Shown: positions 1 through 6,229 of the stretch, in pieces | Numbering within the stretch: the stretch's first letter is position 1 | Layout: every line of letters starts with the position of its first letter | Assembly: GCA_028292345.1 (NCBI GenBank) | Contig: JAQGMN010000296.1 | Coordinates: 1-9,630, forward strand | Length of the DNA: 9,630 nt | From: Polaromonas sp. | GTDB taxonomy: Bacteria > Pseudomonadota > Gammaproteobacteria > Burkholderiales > Burkholderiaceae_C | Reading direction: 5' to 3' | Position numbers and translations under genes: made by a program | Notes under the pieces: generated by a model | The model's input: the letters and a program-made list of their open reading frames with translations, nothing else | The model's database searches: none | What the model was told of the DNA's origin: nothing

Positions 1-1566
1 GTCGATTACACCGAGCTGGACGCCGCTTCCAACCGGGGGGTCGATGAAATCGCCCAGCTGCTGGAGCAGGCGGTTTACAAGCCGGTGGTGGGCCGTTTCA
101 AGGTCTTCATGATCGACGAGGTTCACATGCTGACGAACCATGCTTTCAACGCCATGCTCAAGACGCTGGAGGAGCCGCCCGAGTACCTCAAGTTCGTGCT
201 CGCCACAACCGACCCGCAGAAGGTTCCGGCCACCGTGCTGTCGCGCTGCCTTCAGTTCAACCTGCGGCCGATGGCGCCCGAGACGGTGCTGGAGCATCTG
301 GTGCAGGTGCTGGCCCTTGAAAACGTCCCGGCCGAGCCGCAGGCCCTGCGCCTGCTGTCGCGCGCGGCGCGGGGGTCGATGCGCGATGCGCTGTCGCTCA
401 CCGACCAGGCGATAGCCTTTGGCTCGGGCCGGCTCGACGAGGCCAGCGTGCGCGTCATGCTCGGCAGCGTGGACCGCAGCTATGTGTTCCGCCTCCTTGA
501 TGCGCTGGCGCGCGGCGATGGCCGCACGGTGGTCGAAACCTCCGAAGTGCTGCGGCTCAACGGGCTGAGCGCCGCCTCGACGCTTGAGGAAATGGCGACC
601 ATCCTGCAGCGCATGGCGGTGCTTCAGGCCGTGCCCGGCATGGGCGCTGGCGACGACGACACCGACCCGGAGATTGCCGAAACCGCCCGGCTGGCCCAGG
701 CCATGCCGGCCGACGAAACCCAGCTGCTCTACAGCCTGTGCCTGCACGGGCGCGGCGAGCTGGGCCTGGCGCCCGACGAATATGCGGGTCTGACCATGGT
801 GCTGCTGCGTTTGCTGGCCTTCAAGCCGACGGGCGCCGTCGTGTCGCCGGTTGCCGGAGCGCGACCTGTCGCCGTCAGGCCTGCGCCGGGGAGTGCCGTC
901 GAGCCGGTAAAAAAGTCGCTGCCTGAGCAGGTCGAGGCGCCTGCTGCCGGCCGGCTCCACTCGGTCCCGGCCGGGCCTGCATTGGGGCCGCAAGACCCGG
1001 ATCAGGCCTTGCCGGCCCAGGACGTGCCCGTGCTGCCAATGAAGGCGATTTATGAGTCAAATACGGCCCCTGCGCACGCCGAACATGCGCTGAGTGCTAT
1101 GAATAGTGAAGCGCTCAACGAGCCTGCCGGGGCACCGGTCCAGGCATTGCCAGAGGCCAGCGCACAGGGCGCGTCGCTTGACGAAGACTGGGAACGCATC
1201 GTCAACCGGATGGTGGCGGCCGAATCCATCGCGGCCTTGACGCGCGAGCTGGCGCTGCAGTCGCAGTTGTGCAGCCGGAGCGAGGGCCTTTGGACCCTGC
1301 GCGTCGAGCGCGAGTCATTGAACCAGGCGGCGGCCCGTGAAAAGCTGCAGGTCGCGCTTCAGGCCGCGCTGGCCGAACCCGCCCTCCGGCTGGCTGTCGA
1401 ATTGGGCGCCGTGACCGATACACCGGCGCGCCGGAACAGCGCCGCGCTGTTGGAACGCCAGCGCAACGCCGAGCAGTTGATTCAGAACGACCCGTTCGTG
1501 CAGGACATGATCCGCGAATGGGGCGCCCGGATTGTCCCGGGCAGCATCAAGAGCGTTTCTTCCTGA
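1..1566 (+). CDS. dnaX: DNA polymerase III subunit tau/gamma, 5'-truncated by window edge
   Basis: This is the clamp-loader ATPase and replisome organiser of DNA polymerase III. The frame is open from base 1, so the N-terminus (roughly 85-90 residues with the Walker A loop and most zinc-binding cysteines) lies outside; 521 residues are visible. Seen: a DAASNRGVDE segment at residues 8-17, Walker B VFMIDEVH with Asp39-Glu40, the sensor-1 stretch ATTDPQKVPATVLSRC, and a sensor-2-like GSMRDALSLTDQ. A long Ala/Pro-rich linker (about residues 275-385) follows. The C-terminal domain ending in DPFVQDMIREWGARIVPGSI corresponds to the tau domain that contacts the polymerase alpha subunit. A GTG at 85 is internal and not the true start. 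The linker holds an A_AAA_AAG frameshift signal and a repeat-like insert, described separately. ybaB and recR follow, as in many bacteria. Confidence 0.97.
   Translation, partial: VDYTELDAASNRGVDEIAQLLEQAVYKPVVGRFKVFMIDEVHMLTNHAFNAMLKTLEEPPEYLKFVLATTDPQKVPATVLSRCLQFNLRPMAPETVLEHLVQVLALENVPAEPQALRLLSRAARGSMRDALSLTDQAIAFGSGRLDEASVRVMLGSVDRSYVFRLLDALARGDGRTVVETSEVLRLNGLSAASTLEEMATILQRMAVLQAVPGMGAGDDDTDPEIAETARLAQAMPADETQLLYSLCLHGRGELGLAPDEYAGLTMVLLRLLAFKPTGAVVSPVAGARPVAVRPAPGSAVEPVKKSLPEQVEAPAAGRLHSVPAGPALGPQDPDQALPAQDVPVLPMKAIYESNTAPAHAEHALSAMNSEALNEPAGAPVQALPEASAQGASLDEDWERIVNRMVAAESIAALTRELALQSQLCSRSEGLWTLRVERESLNQAAAREKLQVALQAALAEPALRLAVELGAVTDTPARRNSAALLERQRNAEQLIQNDPFVQDMIREWGARIVPGSIKSVSS
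888..945 (+). promoter_or_regulatory. Candidate programmed -1 frameshift signal in dnaX (gamma production)
   Basis: Seen: the heptamer A_AAA_AAG at 909-915 sits in exactly the phase needed for tandem slippage (codons GTA AAA AAG in frame 0). After a -1 shift the ribosome would read Lys, then Val-Ala-Ala, and stop at TGA 924-926. A Shine-Dalgarno-like GGGGAG lies at 888-893, 15 nt upstream. AGCAGG (926-931) can pair with CCTGCT (940-945) around an 8-nt loop, starting 10 nt after the heptamer. E. coli dnaX uses the same heptamer with an upstream SD-like element and a downstream stem-loop to make gamma. Here the shortened product would keep the ATPase core and domain III and lose the tau C-terminus. 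The heptamer and stop are exact; the two stimulators are weaker and spaced further away than in E. coli. Confidence 0.72.
1048..1109 (+). repeat. Dispersed-repeat-like segment embedded in the dnaX linker
   Basis: This stretch is more AT-rich than the linker around it. Read on the minus strand it runs CTATTCATAGC, AGCGC, a short hairpin, GCGC, GGGCC, TATTTGAC. That resembles the short repeats scattered through Comamonadaceae genomes (a core like ATAGC-n-AGCGC ... GCGC-n-GGCC-n-ATTTGAC, as I recall it). Its centre is an inverted repeat, 1072-1078 with 1084-1090: seven pairs on the minus strand with one G-T wobble, but a C-A mismatch on the plus strand. It is translated in frame as about 20 linker residues. 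No second copy occurs in this window, so the repeat assignment is inference. Confidence 0.45.
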
Positions 1567-1643
1567 GCCGACGACCTGCGCTTTGCCACGGCCAGCCGAT
1601 ATGATCAACGACAGTTTCAGCAACCCTATTGAAAGGAAAGAAC

Positions 1644-1976
1644 ATGTTCAACAAAGGACAACTCGCCGGCCTGATGAAGCAGGCGCAGGCCATGCAGGAC
1701 AACCTGAAAAAAGCCCAGGACGACCTGGCGTTTGTCGAAGTCACCGCCGATGCGGGCGCCGGCCTGGTGAAAGTCACCATGACCTGCAAGCATGACGTCA
1801 AACGCATCGAGATCGATCCCAGCCTGCTGAGCGAAGACAAGGACATGCTCGAAGACCTGGTCGCCGCCGCGTTCAACGCCGCCGTGCGCAAGGCCGAGGA
1901 AGTCAGCCAGGAAAAAATGGGCAAGCTCACGGCGGGCATGCCGGCGCTGCCCGGCGGCATGAAATTTCCGTTCTGA
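1644..1976 (+). CDS. ybaB: YbaB/EbfC family nucleoid-associated DNA-binding protein
   Basis: This 110-residue protein matches the YbaB/EbfC family in length (about 109 in E. coli) and layout. It begins MFNKGQLAGLMKQAQAMQDN, a long amphipathic N-terminal helix. A central beta region with VEVTADAGAGLVKVTMTCKHDVKRIEIDPSLL follows, then a C-terminal helix and a Gly/Met/Pro tail (MPALPGGMKFPF). Family members form dimers that bind DNA with little sequence preference and affect nucleoid organisation. The ATG at 1644 is chosen because AAGGA lies 6 nt upstream; a TTG at 1629 lies before that ribosome site and is unlikely. It sits 77 nt after dnaX and 30 nt before recR. TATGAT at 1600-1605 resembles a -10 box but has no good -35, so a promoter of its own is only a possibility. 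Confidence 0.95.
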   Translation: MFNKGQLAGLMKQAQAMQDNLKKAQDDLAFVEVTADAGAGLVKVTMTCKHDVKRIEIDPSLLSEDKDMLEDLVAAAFNAAVRKAEEVSQEKMGKLTAGMPALPGGMKFPF

Positions 1977-2006
1977 ACCGCCAGCTATTTAACGCAAGCA
2001 GGCAAC

Positions 2007-2633
2007 GTGGCAGATTCCAATGCGCTTGAAGGATTGACCCAGGCGCTTCGCAAGCTGCCGGGCGTGGGCGCCAAGTCGGCAGCGCGCATGGCCTTTCACC
2101 TGCTGCAGCACGACCGGCCGGGTGCCTTGCAGATTGCGCAGGCGCTGGACCATGCGGTCCAGAGCATCGGGCATTGCGCACTGTGCAACACCCTGACCGA
2201 GCAGGAGGTTTGCGTGACCTGCGCCAATCCGCAACGCGACCGCAGCAAGCTCTGCGTGGTGGAAACACCGGCCGACCAGGCGGCGCTGGAACGAACCCTG
2301 GCCTACCGCGGCCTGTATTTCGTGCTGATGGGCAAGCTCAGCCCGCTGGACGGCATAGGCCCCAACGACATCGGCCTGCAAAAACTGTTCGACCGGGTGG
2401 CACCGCGGGACAAGGCCGGGGAACTGGTGCCGGCCGTGTCGCGTGAAGTGCAGGAGGTCATCCTGGCGACCAATTTCACTGCCGAAGGCGAGGCCACGGC
2501 GCATGTGATTGGCCAGGCGCTGAAAAGCCGGGGCATGCAGGTCACACGCCTGGCGCGCGGTGTCCCGGTGGGCAGCGAACTCGAATATGTGGACCTGGGA
2601 ACGATTGCCCACGCACTGACCGACCGGCGATAA
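2007..2633 (+). CDS. recR: Recombination mediator protein RecR
   Basis: RecR acts with RecF/RecO to load RecA onto SSB-coated single-stranded gaps in recombinational repair. The 208-residue product has the complete family layout. A helix-hairpin-helix (LRKLPGVGAKSAARMAFHLL) lies at residues 14-33, a C4 zinc finger at Cys57, Cys60, Cys69 and Cys72, and a Toprim domain starts near CVVETPADQ at 83-91. The C-terminal signature is GVPVGSELEYVD, where many homologues have GG instead of GS. Translation starts at GTG 2007, where homology to the family N-terminus begins; a loose AGCAGGC precedes it. It ends with TAA and is the third gene of the dnaX-ybaB-recR cluster. Confidence 0.97.
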   Translation: MADSNALEGLTQALRKLPGVGAKSAARMAFHLLQHDRPGALQIAQALDHAVQSIGHCALCNTLTEQEVCVTCANPQRDRSKLCVVETPADQAALERTLAYRGLYFVLMGKLSPLDGIGPNDIGLQKLFDRVAPRDKAGELVPAVSREVQEVILATNFTAEGEATAHVIGQALKSRGMQVTRLARGVPVGSELEYVDLGTIAHALTDRR

Positions 2634-2685
2634 GCCGGCAGGCACCCAAGGCTGCTGTCGGTCCTAAAAAATGACAAGGTTTCTC

Positions 2686-3099
2686 ATGCTGCCTGCACAT
2701 TTCACGCTGGCCCATTGGTGCATTCTGGTGGCCGCCTTGCTGCCCATCGTCTGCGCCGGCATTGCCAAATACGGATTGATGCGAACCCCACCGGCAAAGG
2801 GCGGCTACGACAACAACCATCCCCGCGCCTGGCTGGCGCGCCAGACCGACTGGCGCGCGCGCGCCAACGCGGCGCAGGCCAACACGTTCGAGGCCATTCC
2901 CTTCTTTTTTGCCGCGGTCATCATTGCCCACCAGCTCCAGGCCAGCCAGGCCCGGCTCGACATCCTGGCCGTGCTGTTTGTCGTGCTGCGCATCGTCTAC
3001 ATTGCGCTGTATGTCGGGGACAGGGCCAATGCCCGGTCGATCGTCTGGGCGCTGGCTTTCTTCATCAACATCGGCATCCTTTTTTCGGGGTTTCGCTGA
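2686..3099 (+). CDS. MAPEG family membrane protein
   Basis: This 137-residue protein looks like a small MAPEG-family member (the membrane-associated eicosanoid/glutathione metabolism superfamily). It has four hydrophobic segments, at about residues 5-25, 66-83, 91-112 and 118-136. Between the first two is the family-typical polar stretch NNHPRAWLARQTDWRARANAAQANTFEA, the likely active-site loop region. In bacteria most of these proteins have no known substrate, so no specific reaction is assigned. Start choice: ATG 2686 has AAGG 8 nt upstream. An in-frame ATG at 2671 would add MTRFL but has no visible ribosome site. It begins 52 nt after recR and may be co-transcribed; a terminator follows. 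Confidence 0.85.
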   Translation: MLPAHFTLAHWCILVAALLPIVCAGIAKYGLMRTPPAKGGYDNNHPRAWLARQTDWRARANAAQANTFEAIPFFFAAVIIAHQLQASQARLDILAVLFVVLRIVYIALYVGDRANARSIVWALAFFINIGILFSGFR

Positions 3100-3151
3100 C
3101 AGGTTTTCTGACCAAAAGTCACTTCCCGTTACAAAAGAGCGGGCTTCGGTA

Positions 3152-3188
3152 GCAGCCGGCACGGGATGTTCCGGATGCGATTTTTTTT
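3152..3188 (+). terminator. Probable intrinsic terminator after the MAPEG gene
   Basis: GCAGCCGG (3152-3159) pairs with CCGGATGC (3171-3178) over eight positions with one G-A mismatch, around an 11-nt loop. GA and then eight T residues (3181-3188) follow directly. This is the standard stem-plus-U-tract layout. It lies 52 nt after the MAPEG stop and would separate the dnaX-recR-side transcription from the substrate-binding protein gene. Confidence 0.6.
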
Positions 3189-3192
3189 CGGG

Positions 3193-3222
3193 CTCGGTAT
3201 GCTGAAACGAATGGCTACCGAG
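3193..3222 (+). promoter_or_regulatory. Inverted repeat in the leader of the substrate-binding protein gene
   Basis: CTCGGTA (3193-3199) is perfectly repeated in inverse as TACCGAG (3216-3222). GC/GC (3201-3202 with 3214-3215) extends the stem past a one-base bulge. It ends 16 nt before the ATG at 3239. It could be an operator or an mRNA hairpin near the ribosome site. CGGTAGC at 3147-3153 can pair with GCTACCG at 3214-3220 as an alternative. No regulator gene lies nearby, so its role is open. Confidence 0.3.
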
Positions 3223-3238
3223 AAGAAAGAAAATTGGC

Positions 3239-4288
3239 ATGGAACGTTTCCCTCGCATGTCCCGGAGGCTGTTTACCGGCGGCAGCGTACTGGCGGCTGC
3301 AACACTGGCCTGGCCTGCGCTGCATGCGCAAGGCCAGCCTGAAACACGAAAAATCACGATCGCGGTGGAGAACAAGGCCGCTTTTTGCAGTCTGCCTTTG
3401 ACCATTTCCGAGCAACTGGGCTATTTCCGGGCCGAAGGCCTTCAGGTGGCGATCAGCGACCATGAGAGCGGGGCGCAGGCCGTGCAGGCCTTGACTGGAA
3501 AATCAGCCGATATCTGTTTGGCAGGGTTCGAGCACATCATTCAATTGCAGTCTGCCCAGCAGATGGTTCAGTCGATCGTGCTGCTCGGCAGGGCGCCCCA
3601 GATCGCATTCGGCATTTCGACCAAAAGCCTTCCGCGCTTCATGTCCATCGCCGAACTGAAAGGCCGGAAGGTCGGTGTTGTCGCGCTACAAAGCGCCAGC
3701 ACCCTGATGGCGTCCATGGTGTTGGCCCAAGGCGGCCTGAGGGCCGGTGATGTGAGCTTTCATGAAGTCGGCGAGGTGGAAGTCGCACTGGCCGCGCTGC
3801 GTTCAGGCCAGGTCGATGCCATGAGCCACACCGATCCGCTCATGACCATGCTGGAGCAAAAAGGCGAGGTCAGAATCGTCAGTGACGCCCGCACCCTCAA
3901 GGGAACGACCGAGCTGTTCGGCGGGCCCATGCCTGCCGCCTGCCTGTTTGCGCCGCTCGATTTCATCCGGAAAAATCCCAACACCTGCCAGGCCGTGGCC
4001 AATGCCCTGGTGCGCGGCCTGAAGTGGCTCCAGACAGCCGGGCCGGGGGACATCATCAAGACCGTTCCCGAAAACTACCTGCTGGGTGACCGGGGCCTGT
4101 ACATTGCCTCGTTCAACAAGGTGCGCGAAGCCATTTCGCTGGACGGCGTGCTGGCCGATGACGCGCCGCGTACCGCCCTGAAGGCGATCGCCGGTTTTGA
4201 CGCGAGCCTCAGAAGCAGCAGGATTGACCTGTCAAAAACCTATACCAATGAGTTTGCGCAGCGGGCCAAGACGCGTTTCAAGGCCTGA
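3239..4288 (+). CDS. ABC transporter substrate-binding protein, NMT1/SsuA-like
   Basis: This 349-residue protein has the layout of periplasmic binding proteins of the NMT1/THI5/SsuA group, which deliver sulfonates, nitrate, pyrimidine precursors or related small molecules to ABC importers. An export signal covers residues 1-30: SRRLFTG at 8-14 resembles a twin-arginine motif, followed by a hydrophobic stretch and a likely cut after LHA30. The mature part starts KITIAVENKAAFCSLPLTISEQLGYFRAEGLQV, typical of the first lobe. SADICLAGFEHIIQLQ, ELKGRKVGVVALQSASTLM and ALRSGQVDAMSHTDP follow in the usual order. The ligand cannot be named from sequence. No permease or ATPase gene is adjacent. ATG 3239 has a weak AAGAAAG upstream; ATG 3257 (MSRRLF) is a possible alternative start that keeps the signal. 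Confidence 0.85.
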   Translation: MERFPRMSRRLFTGGSVLAAATLAWPALHAQGQPETRKITIAVENKAAFCSLPLTISEQLGYFRAEGLQVAISDHESGAQAVQALTGKSADICLAGFEHIIQLQSAQQMVQSIVLLGRAPQIAFGISTKSLPRFMSIAELKGRKVGVVALQSASTLMASMVLAQGGLRAGDVSFHEVGEVEVALAALRSGQVDAMSHTDPLMTMLEQKGEVRIVSDARTLKGTTELFGGPMPAACLFAPLDFIRKNPNTCQAVANALVRGLKWLQTAGPGDIIKTVPENYLLGDRGLYIASFNKVREAISLDGVLADDAPRTALKAIAGFDASLRSSRIDLSKTYTNEFAQRAKTRFKA

Positions 4289-4315
4289 CGTGAGCCTTGC
4301 CTCAAAATGCAGGCC
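4282..4315 (+). other. Nested inverted repeat at the 3' end of the substrate-binding protein gene
   Basis: GGCCTG (4282-4287, overlapping the stop codon) pairs with CAGGCC (4310-4315). Inside it TGAG (4291-4294) pairs with CTCA (4301-4304) around a 6-nt loop. No T-run follows, so it does not qualify as an intrinsic terminator. It may stabilise the mRNA end or mark a factor-dependent stop. The rest of the gap to 4464 shows no clear promoter. Confidence 0.3.
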
Positions 4316-4464
4316 GCGACGCGACAATGGCAGCGATGGAAAAATCTTCCTGCCGTCCTACAGCCTGGGCCGGCCCGGCTGTCTACAGTACGGTTGAACT
4401 GCAGGTGCGGTCCAGCTTCAGTCCGGCATTCACCTGTCCACCATCCGTCACCAGGGAAAAACCC

Positions 4465-4617
4465 ATGAATCTTTCAGTAAGCATTGGTCCGATCGTCGCA
4501 CTGATCGCAGGCATCCTGATCCTGCTGATTCCACGGCTTTTGAACTACATCGTTGCGGTCTACCTGATCGTCATCGGGCTGATCGGACTGTTCGGACACG
4601 GCTCATTGCGGCTTTGA
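4465..4617 (+). CDS. DUF3096 family small membrane protein (50 aa)
   Basis: This 50-residue protein, MNLSVSIGPIVALIAGILIL and onward, consists almost entirely of two hydrophobic helices (about residues 6-22 and 26-45) joined by the short turn PRLLNY, with a short GHGSLRL tail. It matches the DUF3096 family, whose members have this size and shape and no established function. ATG 4465 is chosen because AGGGA (4453-4457) lies 7 nt upstream and family similarity begins there. The same frame is open upstream to 4297, but that part is unlike any protein I recognise and has no ribosome site. It follows the substrate-binding gene by 176 nt and converges on mltD, with only 34 nt between stop codons. 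Confidence 0.85.
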   Translation: MNLSVSIGPIVALIAGILILLIPRLLNYIVAVYLIVIGLIGLFGHGSLRL

Positions 4618-4651
4618 GGCCTTGCGCTCGCCCGAATCGAATTTCCGCGCA

Positions 4652-6229
4652 TTACTTTCGTTTGGACCTGACCACCGCTTTGCCCGTGTCGCGCCTGACG
4701 CCCTGAACGGCATTTTTCCCCCGTGATGGCGCAGGCCGCCGCACCGCATCGCCTGCAATGGCACGTGTGCCCAGCGGCAAATACAGCACGACCTGGTGCC
4801 CCAGCTTGAAGGCAGCCTGGGCGCTGACGTTGTTCCAGTTGGCCACATTGGCGGCCGGCAGGCCGTAGCGGCCGGCAATGCTGGCAACCGACTCGCCCTT
4901 TCGCGCCCTGACTGTCGTGCGCCGCGTGGTGATTTCAGGCGCCAGCGAAACCTGGGCATTGTCCGCGACATGGCTGCTGACGTCATTGTCCATCTGGGCT
5001 GTGCGTGGAACAAGCAAGGTCGAGCCGGCCTTGATGAGCATGCGGGGCGGAATGTTGTTCATGCTGCGCAGGTCGGATTCGCTCATTCCGGTATGCCGGG
5101 CCGCTTCCGTCGCATTCATGGTGCTGGGTGCTGTCCAGGCGGTCCAGCTGGCATATTGGCCCTGCGTATAGGCGTCGAAGTTGCGCTGGAACACGAGCGC
5201 GTTGTCCCACGGCAGCAGGATCTGAGGCGTTCCCGATGCCAGGATCACCGGGCGGCGGGCCGACGGGTTGAGCGCCTTGAAAACATCAATTTCAACATCA
5301 GCCAGCCGTGCAGCCAGGGCAACGTCAATATCCCGCGTGATCTGGACCTGCTGGAAATAGGGGTGGTTTTCAATCAGCGGCAGTTCGGTGCTGAACGCCT
5401 GCGGATTGGCCACGATATTTTTCACGGCCTGGAGCTTGGGCACATAAAGCCGGGTTTCCGCCGGCATGTTCAGCTCGTCATAGGTCGTTCCCAGCCCGGC
5501 CTTCTGGTTTTTGGCAATGGCCCGGCCCACGCTGCCTTCGCCCCAGTTGTAAGCGGCCAGCGCCAGGTGCCAGTCGCCGAACATGCCATGCAGCTTTTGC
5601 AGGTAGTCCAGCGCTGCGCGCGTGGAGGCCAGCACATCGCGCCGGTCATCGCGAAAGTCGTTTTGCTTGAGGGCAAAGTACTTGCCGGTCGCCGGCATGA
5701 ACTGCCACATGCCCGCCGCCTTGGCGCTGGACACCGCCTGCGGGTTGAAGGCGCTTTCAATGAAGGGAAGCAGCGCCAGTTCGGTCGGCATCTGGCGGCG
5801 CTCCAGCTCTTCGACGATGTGGAACAGGTATTTCCTGGAGCGCTCGGTCATGCGCTGAATGTAATCGGGACGGCTGGCATACCACTGCTCACGGTCGGTC
5901 ACCAGTTCGTTTTGCAGGTCGGGCATGGCAAAGCCCCGGCGAATCCGCTCCCACAGTTCCTTGGGCGGCTCGGTGGAGGCAATCGGTAGAGAACTGACCT
6001 GGCCCGGCGTGATGGCACGCAGCGGACCGGATGGAATCGTCTGCCCCGGGACGGTTCCCGGTCCGGTGGACAGAACCGGATCGTCCGGCAGGCCTGGCGC
6101 CTGCGTGGCGCAACCCGCCATCACGGCCATCGCCAGCAGGAGCGCCAGCGAAACAAGCCGAAAGCCGAGGAAGGAAAAGGAAAAGGAAGGGAAAAAAGAA
6201 AGCGGGGCGGTTCGGGGGACGGGCTTCAT
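4652..6229 (-). CDS. mltD: Membrane-bound lytic murein transglycosylase D with LysM repeats
   Basis: This enzyme cleaves peptidoglycan glycan strands between MurNAc and GlcNAc, forming 1,6-anhydroMurNAc. The 525-residue product starts with a signal peptide ending in the lipobox VMAGC (Cys40), so it is probably a lipoprotein. The transglycosylase (SLT) domain spans about residues 110-260, with the likely catalytic Glu158 in LPFIESAFNP, then AAGMWQFMPATG and ALAAYNWGEG. Two LysM peptidoglycan-binding repeats follow at about 367-409 and 438-485, then a basic tail ending RSKRK. ATG 6229 overlaps the gloB stop as ATGA, which favours it; ATG 6247 would add six residues and also lies within gloB. 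The N-terminus reads SFFPSFSFSF, encoded by a purine-only tract. It is co-directional with gloB and probably translationally coupled to it. Confidence 0.93.
   Translation of the reverse strand: MKPVPRTAPLSFFPSFSFSFLGFRLVSLALLLAMAVMAGCATQAPGLPDDPVLSTGPGTVPGQTIPSGPLRAITPGQVSSLPIASTEPPKELWERIRRGFAMPDLQNELVTDREQWYASRPDYIQRMTERSRKYLFHIVEELERRQMPTELALLPFIESAFNPQAVSSAKAAGMWQFMPATGKYFALKQNDFRDDRRDVLASTRAALDYLQKLHGMFGDWHLALAAYNWGEGSVGRAIAKNQKAGLGTTYDELNMPAETRLYVPKLQAVKNIVANPQAFSTELPLIENHPYFQQVQITRDIDVALAARLADVEIDVFKALNPSARRPVILASGTPQILLPWDNALVFQRNFDAYTQGQYASWTAWTAPSTMNATEAARHTGMSESDLRSMNNIPPRMLIKAGSTLLVPRTAQMDNDVSSHVADNAQVSLAPEITTRRTTVRARKGESVASIAGRYGLPAANVANWNNVSAQAAFKLGHQVVLYLPLGTRAIAGDAVRRPAPSRGKNAVQGVRRDTGKAVVRSKRK
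6167..6202 (+). repeat. 36-nt purine-only tract in the mltD signal-peptide region
   Basis: Positions 6167-6202 contain only A and G, in GGAA/GGAAAA units, on the strand opposite mltD. On the coding strand it specifies the Phe/Ser run before the hydrophobic core of the signal peptide. It is an imperfect short repeat, so it could be prone to slippage, but no uniform repeat unit is present. Confidence 0.4.

Noticed and set aside
738..926. Separate small gene on the + strand within dnaX
   Set aside because: Only its last few codons matter, as the -1 frame end of the proposed gamma product; there is no ribosome site and no independent protein features.
1989..2645. Minus-strand open frame of 218 codons
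   Set aside because: It is the antisense shadow of recR, which has an intact zinc finger and Toprim domain.
2542..3405. Minus-strand open frame of 287 codons
   Set aside because: It runs antisense across the end of recR, the MAPEG gene, the terminator and the start of the binding protein gene; its sequence is low complexity with no family features.
4796..5989. Long open frame (397 codons) on the + strand
   Set aside because: It is antisense to mltD, whose SLT and LysM motifs are unmistakable; the opposite-frame product has no recognisable domain and reflects high GC codon bias.
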